Shown one piece after another: positions 25,245 through 33,028 of a stretch of DNA of 43,868 nucleotides. Numbering within the stretch: the first letter of the stretch is position 1; the number at the start of each line of letters is the position of its first letter. The DNA lies in contig JAJPKD010000274.1 of assembly GCA_021323895.1 (NCBI GenBank), positions 1 through 43,868 on the forward strand, written 5' to 3'. The stretch comes from Acidobacteriota bacterium (GTDB taxonomy: Bacteria; Acidobacteriota; Blastocatellia; Pyrinomonadales; Pyrinomonadaceae). Under the pieces are notes generated by a model. That model worked only from the letters and a program-made list of their open reading frames with translations. It did no database searches and was not told where the DNA came from. A program made the translations under genes and the position numbers.

Positions 25245-25619
25245 CTATTTCTGCCTTAGATAATCATCCGTCTTGTCCAACCAATCCTGTCGCGGCGGGC
25301 TGAAGATATCGACGTCAAGCGTGTCTTCCAGCGCTTCGGCTTTATGCAGCACGTGCGACGGAATGTGCAGCACTTCGCCGGCCATCACATCGATCACCTG
25401 CGCCTCATCAGCGCCAATCCAAAAGCGCAATCCGCCCTCGAGGATGTAAGTGATCTGTTCGTTCTCGTGCGAGTGCCGCGGCACGACGCAACCCTTCTTC
25501 AGATAGACATGCGCCAGCATCATGCGATCCCCGGTGATCAGCTTGCGCGAGAGTAATTCAGTCAGCGGTTCTTCGGGAATATCCTTCCAGCGATACTGCG
25601 TCACAGATTGTTGGGCCAT
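25245..25619 (-). CDS. Single-domain cupin protein
   Basis: A 124-residue beta-barrel protein. Cupin motif 1 is PRHSHENEQITYILEGG (His, His, Glu) and motif 2 is GEVLHIPSHVLHKAEAL (His), so a metal site is likely. Proteins of this size include isomerases, dioxygenase-like enzymes and sensors; nothing here decides the function. AGGAG lies 9 bp before the ATG. It is followed by a REPIN and then the SDR gene, probably in one transcript. Confidence 0.88.
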   Translation of the reverse strand: MAQQSVTQYRWKDIPEEPLTELLSRKLITGDRMMLAHVYLKKGCVVPRHSHENEQITYILEGGLRFWIGADEAQVIDVMAGEVLHIPSHVLHKAEALEDTLDVDIFSPPRQDWLDKTDDYLRQK

Positions 25620-25643
25620 TGGTTCGTCTCCTGTTCGATGTGA

Positions 25644-25667
25644 CGCAAATTGCCAATTTGCGCTACA
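25644..25667. repeat. Dispersed palindromic repeat, intergenic copy
   Basis: A 24-bp sequence identical to 740-763, with the hairpin CGCAAATT-GCC-AATTTGCG. It lies in the 271-bp gap between the divergent cupin and poly-Gln protein genes. I see nothing else definite in this gap. Confidence 0.7.
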
Positions 25668-25890
25668 AGGCCATTCAAATTACCCGATCACCTCGCCTCC
25701 TGTAAATTTGGAACCCCATCCAGGCGATTGGCGTGAAACTGATGCAGTGATTCAAGGGCTCAGTGTGCCACGTGCTATCATTTGGCCGTCCCGGACTTGA
25801 GGTTTAGTAACCAAACCGATTGCCTGATCGTCTAATCGATCAGAAAGCACCGAGCCATCTTCCCGCGTTCGGTCTCAGAGGTAACAATCA

Positions 25891-27840
25891 ATGCTGATAA
25901 AAAAGTTCCTTCCGTTCCTGATTCTGCTTTCGGCTGTTTCAGTTGCCGTGGCGCAGGACGCCACGTCGCAAACCGCGCTCGCGCAAGCGACGCCGGACAC
26001 GCAACAGCAGCAGGAAGAGAAAGCGAAGCTGGAAAAGAAAGCCGTCGCGCTGCTGGAGCAGGTGGTCACCGAATCGCAGGGAATGAAGCTGCCTGAGAAT
26101 CGCATTCGCGTGCAGATTGCCGCGGGCGACATGCTTTGGGACAAGACTCCGGCACGCGCGCGAAGTTTGTTGGCTGATGCCGGAGCGCTGCTGGGCCAGA
26201 TGCTGCTCGATGTCGATCGCACTGATCGAGACGAAGTGCAGATGGTGAATCAGTTGCGCCAGGAGTTGGTCCTGACGGCGGGCCGTCACGGTGCGGAACT
26301 CGGTTATCAACTGCTGCGATCGACACAACAGCAACAGACACCAGTGAACACGACAGTGGCGACGCGCGGAAACCGCGCCTTCATGTTCGATCAGACCAAC
26401 AACCTCGAACAGAATCTGCTGGCGACCATCGCGACAACCGATCCCAAGTTCGCTTATCAAAAGGCCGTCGAGTCGCTCGACAAAGGCGAGTTTCCGACGT
26501 CACTCAATCGCATTCTCACGCAACTGCAAACCAAAGACGCCGAGTTGTTCAAGAAGTTGTCGGATAAAACCCTGAGCCGTTTGGCTTCCGACAGTTTGCT
26601 TTCAAGTCGCGAAGCCACAAGTGTCGCGGTGAATTTGCTGATGTCCGGACCACGCGCCACCAACACTGCCGGCGTTGCGACGACCGATGCGAACGCGGGC
26701 GCGCGCGCGACGAATCCAGTTTTGAACGAGAGCGCTTATCACGATCTGATGGACAATGCGATTACTGCCGCAATGTCCGTCACCTCGGCCGGGCCGATGG
26801 TGAACAATCCGCGCGGTGGCGGTGGCGCGCGAGTCTATCGCGGCCCCCAGCAACAACAACAGCAACAGCAAACTCCGCCGACTGACGAACAGACGCGCCA
26901 GAACAACGCGCGCACGATCCTGTTTTCGCTCCAGGCGATGTTGCCGCAGATTGACCAATACCTTCCCGAGCGCGCGTCGTCGGTGCGGCAGAAACTTACC
27001 GACCTCGGCATCAACAACAACCAGATGATCAACTTCGGCAATCAGATGCGCGTCGCGATGCAGCAGGGCACCAGCGATAGCCTCGAGACCGCCGCGAAAA
27101 CCGCGCCGCCGCAAGTTCAGTCGCGTCTTTATCAACAAGCTGCACAGAAAGCGATCGATGAAGGCAACACGGACAAGGCGATTCAGATCGCGACCGATCA
27201 TCTGGATGAGTCGGGCCGCAACTCGATCATGCAGGCGGTCGATTTCAAGAAGCTGACGACCAACGCATCGCCCGAAAAGCTCGGCGAGATCAAGCTAAAG
27301 CTGGCGGCTTTGCCTTCGGATTCCGATCGCGTGAAGTACCTGACCGACCTCGCGACAGCCACCGAGAAGGACAATCCGAAGCTGGCACTGAAATTCTTGG
27401 ACGATGCGCGAAATCTCGTGACCAAACGCGCGACGAGCTACAAAGATTTCGAAGATCAGATCAAAGTTGCCGACGCTTACTCGTCGCTGCAATCGAAGAC
27501 GAGTTTCGAAATTTTGGACATGGGCATCGGACAGCTCAACGAATTGCTCAACGCCGCGACGGTGCTGAACGGATTTGAAGTTGACATGTTCAAGGAAGGC
27601 GAGCTGTCACTGCGCAGCGACAGCGATCTCGTCGGCATGGTGGCGCGTTACGGCCAGGAACTGTCGGCACTGGCGAAAGTTGATTTCGAAGGCGCGCGCA
27701 TGACTGCGGACAAATTTCTCCTACCCGAACCACGCATGAACGCGCGACTCAACATCGTGCAGAGCATCCTGGGGACACAGCCAATGGCGAACTTCAACAA
27801 TCGCCAGCGTGGTAATAATTTCCAGTTTCTTATGAGATGA
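25891..27840 (+). CDS. Large secreted helical protein with a poly-Gln tract, function unknown
   Basis: I do not recognise a family. The 649-residue product has a signal peptide at residues 1-22 (FLPFLILLSAVSVAVAQ). The mature protein is helix-rich and full of Gln, Asn, Ala and Asp. It includes TPDTQQQQEEKAKLEKK near residue 30 and a GGGGARVYRGP linker into eight consecutive Gln near residue 320. Segments such as QAAQKAIDEGNTDKAIQIA and KYLTDLATATEKDNPKLALK look like TPR/SEL-like helical hairpins, so it may be an extracytoplasmic repeat scaffold. There are no cysteines or catalytic motif. The start is ATG 25891, preceded by AGAGGT. It stands alone. Confidence 0.78.
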   Translation: MLIKKFLPFLILLSAVSVAVAQDATSQTALAQATPDTQQQQEEKAKLEKKAVALLEQVVTESQGMKLPENRIRVQIAAGDMLWDKTPARARSLLADAGALLGQMLLDVDRTDRDEVQMVNQLRQELVLTAGRHGAELGYQLLRSTQQQQTPVNTTVATRGNRAFMFDQTNNLEQNLLATIATTDPKFAYQKAVESLDKGEFPTSLNRILTQLQTKDAELFKKLSDKTLSRLASDSLLSSREATSVAVNLLMSGPRATNTAGVATTDANAGARATNPVLNESAYHDLMDNAITAAMSVTSAGPMVNNPRGGGGARVYRGPQQQQQQQQTPPTDEQTRQNNARTILFSLQAMLPQIDQYLPERASSVRQKLTDLGINNNQMINFGNQMRVAMQQGTSDSLETAAKTAPPQVQSRLYQQAAQKAIDEGNTDKAIQIATDHLDESGRNSIMQAVDFKKLTTNASPEKLGEIKLKLAALPSDSDRVKYLTDLATATEKDNPKLALKFLDDARNLVTKRATSYKDFEDQIKVADAYSSLQSKTSFEILDMGIGQLNELLNAATVLNGFEVDMFKEGELSLRSDSDLVGMVARYGQELSALAKVDFEGARMTADKFLLPEPRMNARLNIVQSILGTQPMANFNNRQRGNNFQFLMR

Positions 27841-27843
27841 CTC

Positions 27844-28284
27844 TTAGGGCTTAGGGCATTGGGTGTAGGGTGTAGGGGGTTAGGGTGCAGCAGCGCCGCA
27901 ATGCGGGATGGCGGACTACTGGAAATTCGTGCTAGATCAGTTTCTTAATTTGAAATCCCCAGGTCGATTTCTGGCTCTAATCACAACCACGAGACAGCCA
28001 ACAAATCCAACAACCGAAACAAGAAGGACGGCGCCATAAATTTGAGCAGCCCGCATGGCTCTGTTCGGTCTGAAATCAACACTATTACCCCCTAAGCTAA
28101 GGATGACAAAGGCGAGCAAGCAGTACAGCGAAGGAAGCGGAAAGAGCACCAAACCAATCTTTGACAACGTTCGCTTCATTTCGCGGCCGCCTCTCTGCTC
28201 TAACCGAAACTTGGACACTACCGGCCACCAGCTCACTTGGATGGTCTTCGTTTCTCTACACCCAAACCCCTAACACCTACACCC
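27844..28284. repeat. Inverted TTAGGG-like arms flanking a small membrane-protein gene
   Basis: The left arm (27844-27887) is GGGTGTAGGGTGTAG-type text with TTAGGG units. The right arm (28259-28284) is its inverse (CCCCTAACACCTACACCC). The core 26-27 bp match with a few differences. The arms enclose about 370 bp containing the small membrane protein gene, and the right arm forms the last codons of the esterase gene. Confidence 0.6.
27937..28236 (-). CDS. Small two-helix membrane protein, function unknown
   Basis: I do not recognise a family. It has 99 residues from GTG 28236, which overlaps the esterase stop (GTGA), or 80 residues from ATG 28179. Two transmembrane helices are clear (IGLVLFPLPSLYCLLAFVIL and IYGAVLLVSVVGFVGCLVVV), followed by a short basic tail (IRARNRPGDFKLRN). 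It is the third gene of the M61-esterase chain by position. Because it lies between inverted repeat arms it may instead be a passenger of an inserted element. Confidence 0.6.
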   Translation of the reverse strand: MSWWPVVSKFRLEQRGGREMKRTLSKIGLVLFPLPSLYCLLAFVILSLGGNSVDFRPNRAMRAAQIYGAVLLVSVVGFVGCLVVVIRARNRPGDFKLRN

Positions 28285-29156
28285 TTCAGCTTCTCGGCGG
28301 CAATACGCACAACTTCCTGCACTTGCTGATCCCAATATTGCCAACTGTGATTGCCGGGCAGTTCGCGGTACTCGTGCGGGATTTTCTTTTCCAGGAACAA
28401 TTCTGAAAGTTCGCGATTGCGATCGAAGTGTTGCGCCGCGTCTTCCGTGCCGCAATCAAAATAAAAGTAAGGAAGCGAAGCGACCCGCGCCGGTGACAAG
28501 CTGTGCGTGATTTCAAAAACGTCGTTCGCTTTGCGTGTTTCGCTTCCCAGCGGACCAAACGTTTTCATGAATGGTTCCAGATTCGGGCTGGCCATTTCCC
28601 TTTCGGCATAGCGCGTGACGCCGAACGCGCCGCTCATCGAACCCGCAAAGACGAACGTCGCTGGATATTTCAACCCAAACTTGATCGCGCCGTAACCACC
28701 CATCGACAAACCAGCAATCGCGCGTCCGTAGCGCGATTGAATGGTGCGGTAACGCTTATCGACGTCAGGCATCAGCTCTTTCAAAATATAACTCTCGTAC
28801 TTGTCGTTAATTCCCGCCGCCCCATCGATGTACCAACTGTCGTTGCCTTCCGGCATCACGATGATCATCCGGTATTGCGCGGCGTAGTCGGCGATATTCG
28901 TGCGCGTCAGCCAATCGGTGTAATGCCCGCCCCAACCATGCAGCAGATACAAAACCGGATAACGCGTCGTTGCCGCAGCGCGATAACCCGGCGGCAAGAT
29001 AACGTTGTAAGGCAAAGTTGCGTTGATTAGTTTGCTCTGAAACTGAATCGTTTCGACGGAAGTGTGCTGCGCGTTAGCAGTCAGACTGGCGGCGCTCACC
29101 AGCGCGAGTAGAACGCAAAAGCGAACAACGGCTTTCAGGGCGTTGGGGCGCGTCAT
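28233..29156 (-). CDS. Secreted esterase-D-like alpha/beta hydrolase
   Basis: A 307-residue exported carboxylesterase-like protein of the esterase D/tributyrin esterase group. A signal peptide covers about residues 8-29 (VVRFCVLLALVSAASLTANAQ). The fold motifs are LYLLHGWGGHYTDW, catalytic Ser151 in GLSMGGYGAI, Asp in DCGTEDAAQHFD and His in GNHSWQYWD. ATG 29156 is preferred because it overlaps the M61 peptidase stop as ATGA; an upstream ATG at 29171 would add 5 residues. The last residues (GVGVRGLGVEKRRPSK) are encoded by a repeat arm, so the natural C-terminus was probably near KLKG. Confidence 0.9.
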   Translation of the reverse strand: MTRPNALKAVVRFCVLLALVSAASLTANAQHTSVETIQFQSKLINATLPYNVILPPGYRAAATTRYPVLYLLHGWGGHYTDWLTRTNIADYAAQYRMIIVMPEGNDSWYIDGAAGINDKYESYILKELMPDVDKRYRTIQSRYGRAIAGLSMGGYGAIKFGLKYPATFVFAGSMSGAFGVTRYAEREMASPNLEPFMKTFGPLGSETRKANDVFEITHSLSPARVASLPYFYFDCGTEDAAQHFDRNRELSELFLEKKIPHEYRELPGNHSWQYWDQQVQEVVRIAAEKLKGVGVRGLGVEKRRPSK

Positions 29157-30979
29157 TTTTCGGCCAACCACGATCGATAGATTCGTTTCTGTTGATTTGT
29201 CGGCGAGGGCAACTGGACGATTCGATAAGGCACATCAACGCGCCCGCCGAGCTTGATTTCCAGCGTCCGGAGATTGTCGTCACGGAACAGCGTGAGGTGT
29301 ACTACATCCCCCGGTTTCTTATCGCTGATCAAAGTTTCGAAGAGTTCCTTGTTCACGCGCGCGCCGTCCAAAGCGATAATTTGATCCTTGGCACTCACTC
29401 CTTGTTCATAAGCGGGCGAGCCGGCACGCACGTTCTTTACCGAAATTACGCCCGCGGTCTCTTCCAAGTCCGCGCCAAAATAGGGCTTGAGCGATGAAGC
29501 GCCTTCGCCGCTTTCCAAACGCAGACCGGCCGCGGAAAGATACTCGTTGTAAGGAAGCTCCTCAACGCCGCGCACGTATTTCGCAAAGAAATCTTCGAGG
29601 CTCGCACCGGCCATTAACTCGCAAACCTTCTGAAAATCCGCAGGCGAGTAATTGCGATTCTTTTCATAAAACTCATGGTAGAGGTAGCGCATCACGTCAT
29701 CGAGCGACTTCGCGTTGTTGGTGCGCCGCCGAATGTCGAGATCGAGGAGTAGGCCCAGCATCTCGCCTTTGTCGTAATAAGAAATCTGCGAGTTCACCGA
29801 ATTTTCATCGGGCCGGTACTCTTTGATCCAGGAGTTGAAGCTCGCGTCTTCCGCGCTCATCTCCAAACGGCCGGGCGTGTTCTGAAAATCCTTGATGCGT
29901 CGCGCCAAACCAGCCAGATAATCGCTGTCCGAATTCAAACCAGCGCGGCGCGTCATCAGGTTGCCGTAATAATCAGTGATGCCTTCCGCGACCCAGAGGT
30001 TTCGCGTGTAGTTTTCTTTGGTGTAATCGAATGGTCCCAGCGCGTCGGGGCGAATTCGCTTCACGTTCCACAGATGAAAGAACTCATGCGCGACCAGGCC
30101 GTAGAAGCTTTGCCAGCCACGTTCAGTGGCAAAGTTGAAGCGGCGAAATCCAAGCGCCGTCGAATTCAAGTGCTCGATCCCGCCGCCCGTATTCGCGCGC
30201 AGGTGCAGGATGAACGTGTAATTGCGATAAGGAATGACGCCAAACATCTGGACTTCGGCCTCGACAATTTTCTGCACATCGGCCTTCATGCGGTTCGGAT
30301 CGTAGTTGCCTTCGCCATCGATCACGATGCGGTGCGGCACACCGCGCACCGTGAAGTCGATCTGTTTGAAGTTGCTGATTTCGAAGGGTGAGTCGTAAAG
30401 AATGTCGAAATTCTCGGCCTGAAAAGTGTTTGGTTGGCCGGCGACAGCAGGCAGGCCAGTCGCCACCTTCCAACCTGCGGGCGCGTTAACGCGCACAGTT
30501 GATGGCGCATTTATTCTTCCGTCGGGATACATCAACAGCGCCGCGTTGTTCCAGAAAGCATGCTCGGAATTCAGTTCGTTGGTGCGCACCGTCAATTCGT
30601 TTGCATAGACGCGATAGGTCGCACGCCACAGTCGCGCGCCGTTAGTCTTCACGCGCCAGGTGTTCTTGTTTACCTTCTGCCAAGCGAGCGCGCGGCCACC
30701 GGCATCAGCCGCAAAGTCCTGCACGTGCCGCTCGTATTCGCGGATTAAGTACGAACCCGGCGTCCACACCGGCATTACTAGATCGGTTTCGTTCGGTACG
30801 TTCAAATTTGCCGGAATCTGAAGGCGCATTTCGACTTCCAGCAGATGCGTCCATGGCTTGGGCATGGAGACCGTGAAAGAAATCTCCGAAGCGTTGGGCG
30901 ACTGCGCGTAAATTCCCGAAGCCGCGCATCCGATCAGCAGAAGCAAATGAAAGAGACGCAAAGAAATTATCCGCTGCAT
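29153..30979 (-). CDS. Secreted M61-family metallopeptidase with PDZ domain
   Basis: A 608-residue exported aminopeptidase of the glycyl-aminopeptidase (M61) family. The signal peptide is at residues 3-25 (IISLRLFHLLLLIGCAASGIYAQ). An N-terminal beta domain (VMPVWTPGSYLIREYERHV) precedes the zinc site His298-Glu299-x2-His302 (HEFFHLWNVKRIRP); EGITDYYG downstream supplies the third ligand region. A PDZ domain follows near residues 475-570 (GVISVKNVRAGSPAYEQGV, then SAKDQIIALDG). ATG 30979 is preferred; an upstream ATG at 31000 would add 7 residues. The stop overlaps the esterase start, so the two secreted hydrolases are made together. Confidence 0.93.
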   Translation of the reverse strand: MQRIISLRLFHLLLLIGCAASGIYAQSPNASEISFTVSMPKPWTHLLEVEMRLQIPANLNVPNETDLVMPVWTPGSYLIREYERHVQDFAADAGGRALAWQKVNKNTWRVKTNGARLWRATYRVYANELTVRTNELNSEHAFWNNAALLMYPDGRINAPSTVRVNAPAGWKVATGLPAVAGQPNTFQAENFDILYDSPFEISNFKQIDFTVRGVPHRIVIDGEGNYDPNRMKADVQKIVEAEVQMFGVIPYRNYTFILHLRANTGGGIEHLNSTALGFRRFNFATERGWQSFYGLVAHEFFHLWNVKRIRPDALGPFDYTKENYTRNLWVAEGITDYYGNLMTRRAGLNSDSDYLAGLARRIKDFQNTPGRLEMSAEDASFNSWIKEYRPDENSVNSQISYYDKGEMLGLLLDLDIRRRTNNAKSLDDVMRYLYHEFYEKNRNYSPADFQKVCELMAGASLEDFFAKYVRGVEELPYNEYLSAAGLRLESGEGASSLKPYFGADLEETAGVISVKNVRAGSPAYEQGVSAKDQIIALDGARVNKELFETLISDKKPGDVVHLTLFRDDNLRTLEIKLGGRVDVPYRIVQLPSPTNQQKRIYRSWLAEK

Positions 30980-31131
30980 TCTATTTCCAAAATTTTCCAA
31001 GACGATTTTTGAGTGATGTTACTACGAGAAACCGAGTTATCTGAACCCTCTGCGTTGGCTGCTCGCGATTCCGGCGGAAGAGATTTATATTTGCTCCGTT
31101 CCAAACACATTTCGATCAAGAGGTAACGATC

Positions 31132-31563
31132 ATGCTTCGCAGGCTCGCACAAACAGGCTCATCCTGGGCGCCGGTTCCTTTGCGGCTGGCTTTGGCAATT
31201 GCGTTCATCGGTCATGGCGCTCAGAAAGTCTTTGGTTCGTTCAATGGGCCAGGCTGGGCCAAGTGGACATCCTTGACGCAGGCCGTGCCGTTTCCCTTCA
31301 TGCGCCCGACCTGGCTGTGGCTGGGTGCGGCGGCGATATCAGAACTTCTCGGCGGAATCCTGGTGATGCTCGGCTTGCTGACGCGGGTCGGGGCCTTTCT
31401 TCTAATTTGCGTAATGCTCACGGCGATGCGCACTCAGTGGCCGGCCTTTTTTCCGCCGGCGGGAATGGAACTGGCGATGGCGATGCTCGCTATGTCACTG
31501 GCGCTGCTGATTTCCGGTGCTGGTCAGGTTTCAGTGGATCGAATGATCAGTCGAAGGCGATAG
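31132..31563 (+). CDS. DoxX-family membrane protein
   Basis: A 143-residue integral membrane protein with four predicted helices. The DoxX pattern includes PLRLALAIAFIGHGAQKVFG near the start, ISELLGGILVMLGLLTRVGA in the middle and ELAMAMLAMSLALLISGAG at the end. Family members are linked to quinone or thiosulfate chemistry and redox stress, but the role is not decided by sequence. AGAGGT precedes ATG 31132. The gap to the divergent M61 gene is about 150 bp. Confidence 0.88.
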   Translation: MLRRLAQTGSSWAPVPLRLALAIAFIGHGAQKVFGSFNGPGWAKWTSLTQAVPFPFMRPTWLWLGAAAISELLGGILVMLGLLTRVGAFLLICVMLTAMRTQWPAFFPPAGMELAMAMLAMSLALLISGAGQVSVDRMISRRR

Positions 31564-31566
31564 ACC

Positions 31567-31662
31567 GGTTTTGAGTTCTGAGTTGCATCGTTTACGCTAC
31601 CGGCTGGATGATCGTGAGCGGATTCGAGGAGATATCAAAACTGAAAACTGAAAACCCAAAAC
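31567..31662. repeat. Paired inverted repeat, AAAACTGAAAACTG family
   Basis: The left arm (31567-31584, GGTTTTGAGTTCTGAGTT) and right arm (31639-31662, AACTGAAAACTGAAAAC-type) are inverted relatives with a few mismatches. They lie between doxX and the MFS gene. The right arm ends 4 bp before the MFS start codon, so no ribosome site is visible there. Confidence 0.5.
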
Positions 31663-31666
31663 TGCT

Positions 31667-32929
31667 ATGAAACGCTCGCCGCTCCTTGTCATCTTCATCA
31701 CGGTCTTCATCGATCTCGTTGGCTTCGGGATCGTGATTCCAGTTCTGCCTTTCTACGCCGAAGGCACCAAGTTCGGCGCCACCCCCAGCCAGGTTGGTCT
31801 TCTGTTCGCATCGTATTCGGTAATGCAGCTTATTTTCTCGCCCGTGTTGGGCCGGCTGTCAGACAAATATGGTCGCCGGCCGATTTTGCTGATTAGCCTT
31901 TTGGGCACCAGCGCGGGATTTTTGATCCTTGGATTTGCGACAACGCTGACGATGCTGTTCATCGGTCGCATCATTGACGGAATTTCTGGCGGAAATATTT
32001 CGACCGCGCAAGCTTACATCGCCGACGTCACGACTAAAGAGAATCGCGCGAAAGGCATGGGGTCGATTGGCGCCGCGTTCGGACTTGGGTTTGTGTTCGG
32101 TCCGGCGATCGGTGGCGTGCTGAGCCGTTGGGGAATCAACGTGCCGTTTATGTTTGCCGGCGGTTTGGCTTTCGCGAACGCGATCCTGCTGTACTTTGCG
32201 TTGCCGGAAACCGTGACGAAGGATCATCCCGCGCGAGTCTCAGCCGCGAGTGGCTGCGGTTGGCATCAGCTAGTCGCTGCTTTGAAGAATCCCCGCCTGG
32301 GCTATGTGATGACGATTTATTTTCTGGGGATTGTCGCATTCTCGATCATGACGGCGACGTTCTCGCTTTTCCTGATGTTTCGGCTTGGCTATGACGCGTT
32401 TCACAACGGCTGGGTATTCGCGTTCGTCGGGATCATTTCGGCGGCAATTCAGGGCGGGATGATCGGCAAGCTGGTCAAGAAATTCGGCGAGCCGCTGCTA
32501 GTGATCGTCGGAGCGATCCTGTTCACCGCGAGTCTATTCGTAATTCCATTCGTTAAGCCGACCACCGGGCTGTTGGCAATTCTCACGATTGGCGCGGTGA
32601 CCGCGATTGGGCAAGCTCTCTCTGCGCCGTCGCTTAGCAGTCTGGCGTCGAAAAGCGTTGGCGCCGGCGAGCAGGGCGGCGTACTCGGCGCGATGCAATC
32701 AGTGGCCAGCCTGGCGCGCGCGGTTGGGCCCTTGCTGGCGGCCGTTTTGATCCATGATGCTTTGCACCAGGGCTTCGACGGTCTGTTTCAGAAGATGAGC
32801 GATGCATCGATCCTGCACACGTTCTGGACTGCCGCAGCGATTCAGTTCGCAGGTCTGCTGCTGGCTTTGTATTTCGCGCGCGCGTACGGAAAGCGATTTG
32901 CGGGGACTGAAATTTCTGAGAGCGCGTAA
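31667..32929 (+). CDS. MFS transporter, TetA-like drug efflux family
   Basis: A 420-residue inner-membrane proton antiporter with 12 predicted helices. MFS motif A, GRLSDKYGRRP, lies in the loop after helix 2 (residues 62-72), and GIVIPVLPFY in helix 1 is typical of the TetA/DHA1 branch. The second half has the relaxed repeat of motif A (GGMIGKLVKKFGEP). The substrate is unknown; homology to TetA does not mean tetracycline resistance. No regulator is adjacent. It converges on the giant secreted protein gene across an inverted repeat. Confidence 0.92.
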   Translation: MKRSPLLVIFITVFIDLVGFGIVIPVLPFYAEGTKFGATPSQVGLLFASYSVMQLIFSPVLGRLSDKYGRRPILLISLLGTSAGFLILGFATTLTMLFIGRIIDGISGGNISTAQAYIADVTTKENRAKGMGSIGAAFGLGFVFGPAIGGVLSRWGINVPFMFAGGLAFANAILLYFALPETVTKDHPARVSAASGCGWHQLVAALKNPRLGYVMTIYFLGIVAFSIMTATFSLFLMFRLGYDAFHNGWVFAFVGIISAAIQGGMIGKLVKKFGEPLLVIVGAILFTASLFVIPFVKPTTGLLAILTIGAVTAIGQALSAPSLSSLASKSVGAGEQGGVLGAMQSVASLARAVGPLLAAVLIHDALHQGFDGLFQKMSDASILHTFWTAAAIQFAGLLLALYFARAYGKRFAGTEISESA

Positions 32930-32932
32930 GAG

Positions 32933-33020
32933 TTAGCCGCAGATGAACGCGGATTGCGCGGATAGAAGAGAAAGCTAGTTTCTTTTCTATCCGCGCTTAT
33001 TTGCGTCTATCCGCGGCTAA
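32933..33020. repeat. Long inverted repeat between convergent genes; possible bidirectional terminator
   Basis: Left arm from 32933 (TTAGCCGCAGATGAACGCGG-type) and right arm ending 33020 (CTATCCGCGGCTAA) are inverted copies of about 41 bp, roughly 80% matched, meeting around a short loop near 32975. The A/T-rich inner part (GAAGAGAAA...TTTCTTTTC) would give a U-tract in either direction, so it could end both the MFS and giant-gene transcripts. It resembles the TCCGCAGATTAC family in style. Confidence 0.7.
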
Positions 33021-33028
33021 TTCTCTGT

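Noticed and set aside
27844-27887. Telomere-like TTAGGG repeats
   Set aside because: The units are irregular, short and internal to the chromosome segment. They look like one more dispersed repeat arm, not a telomere.
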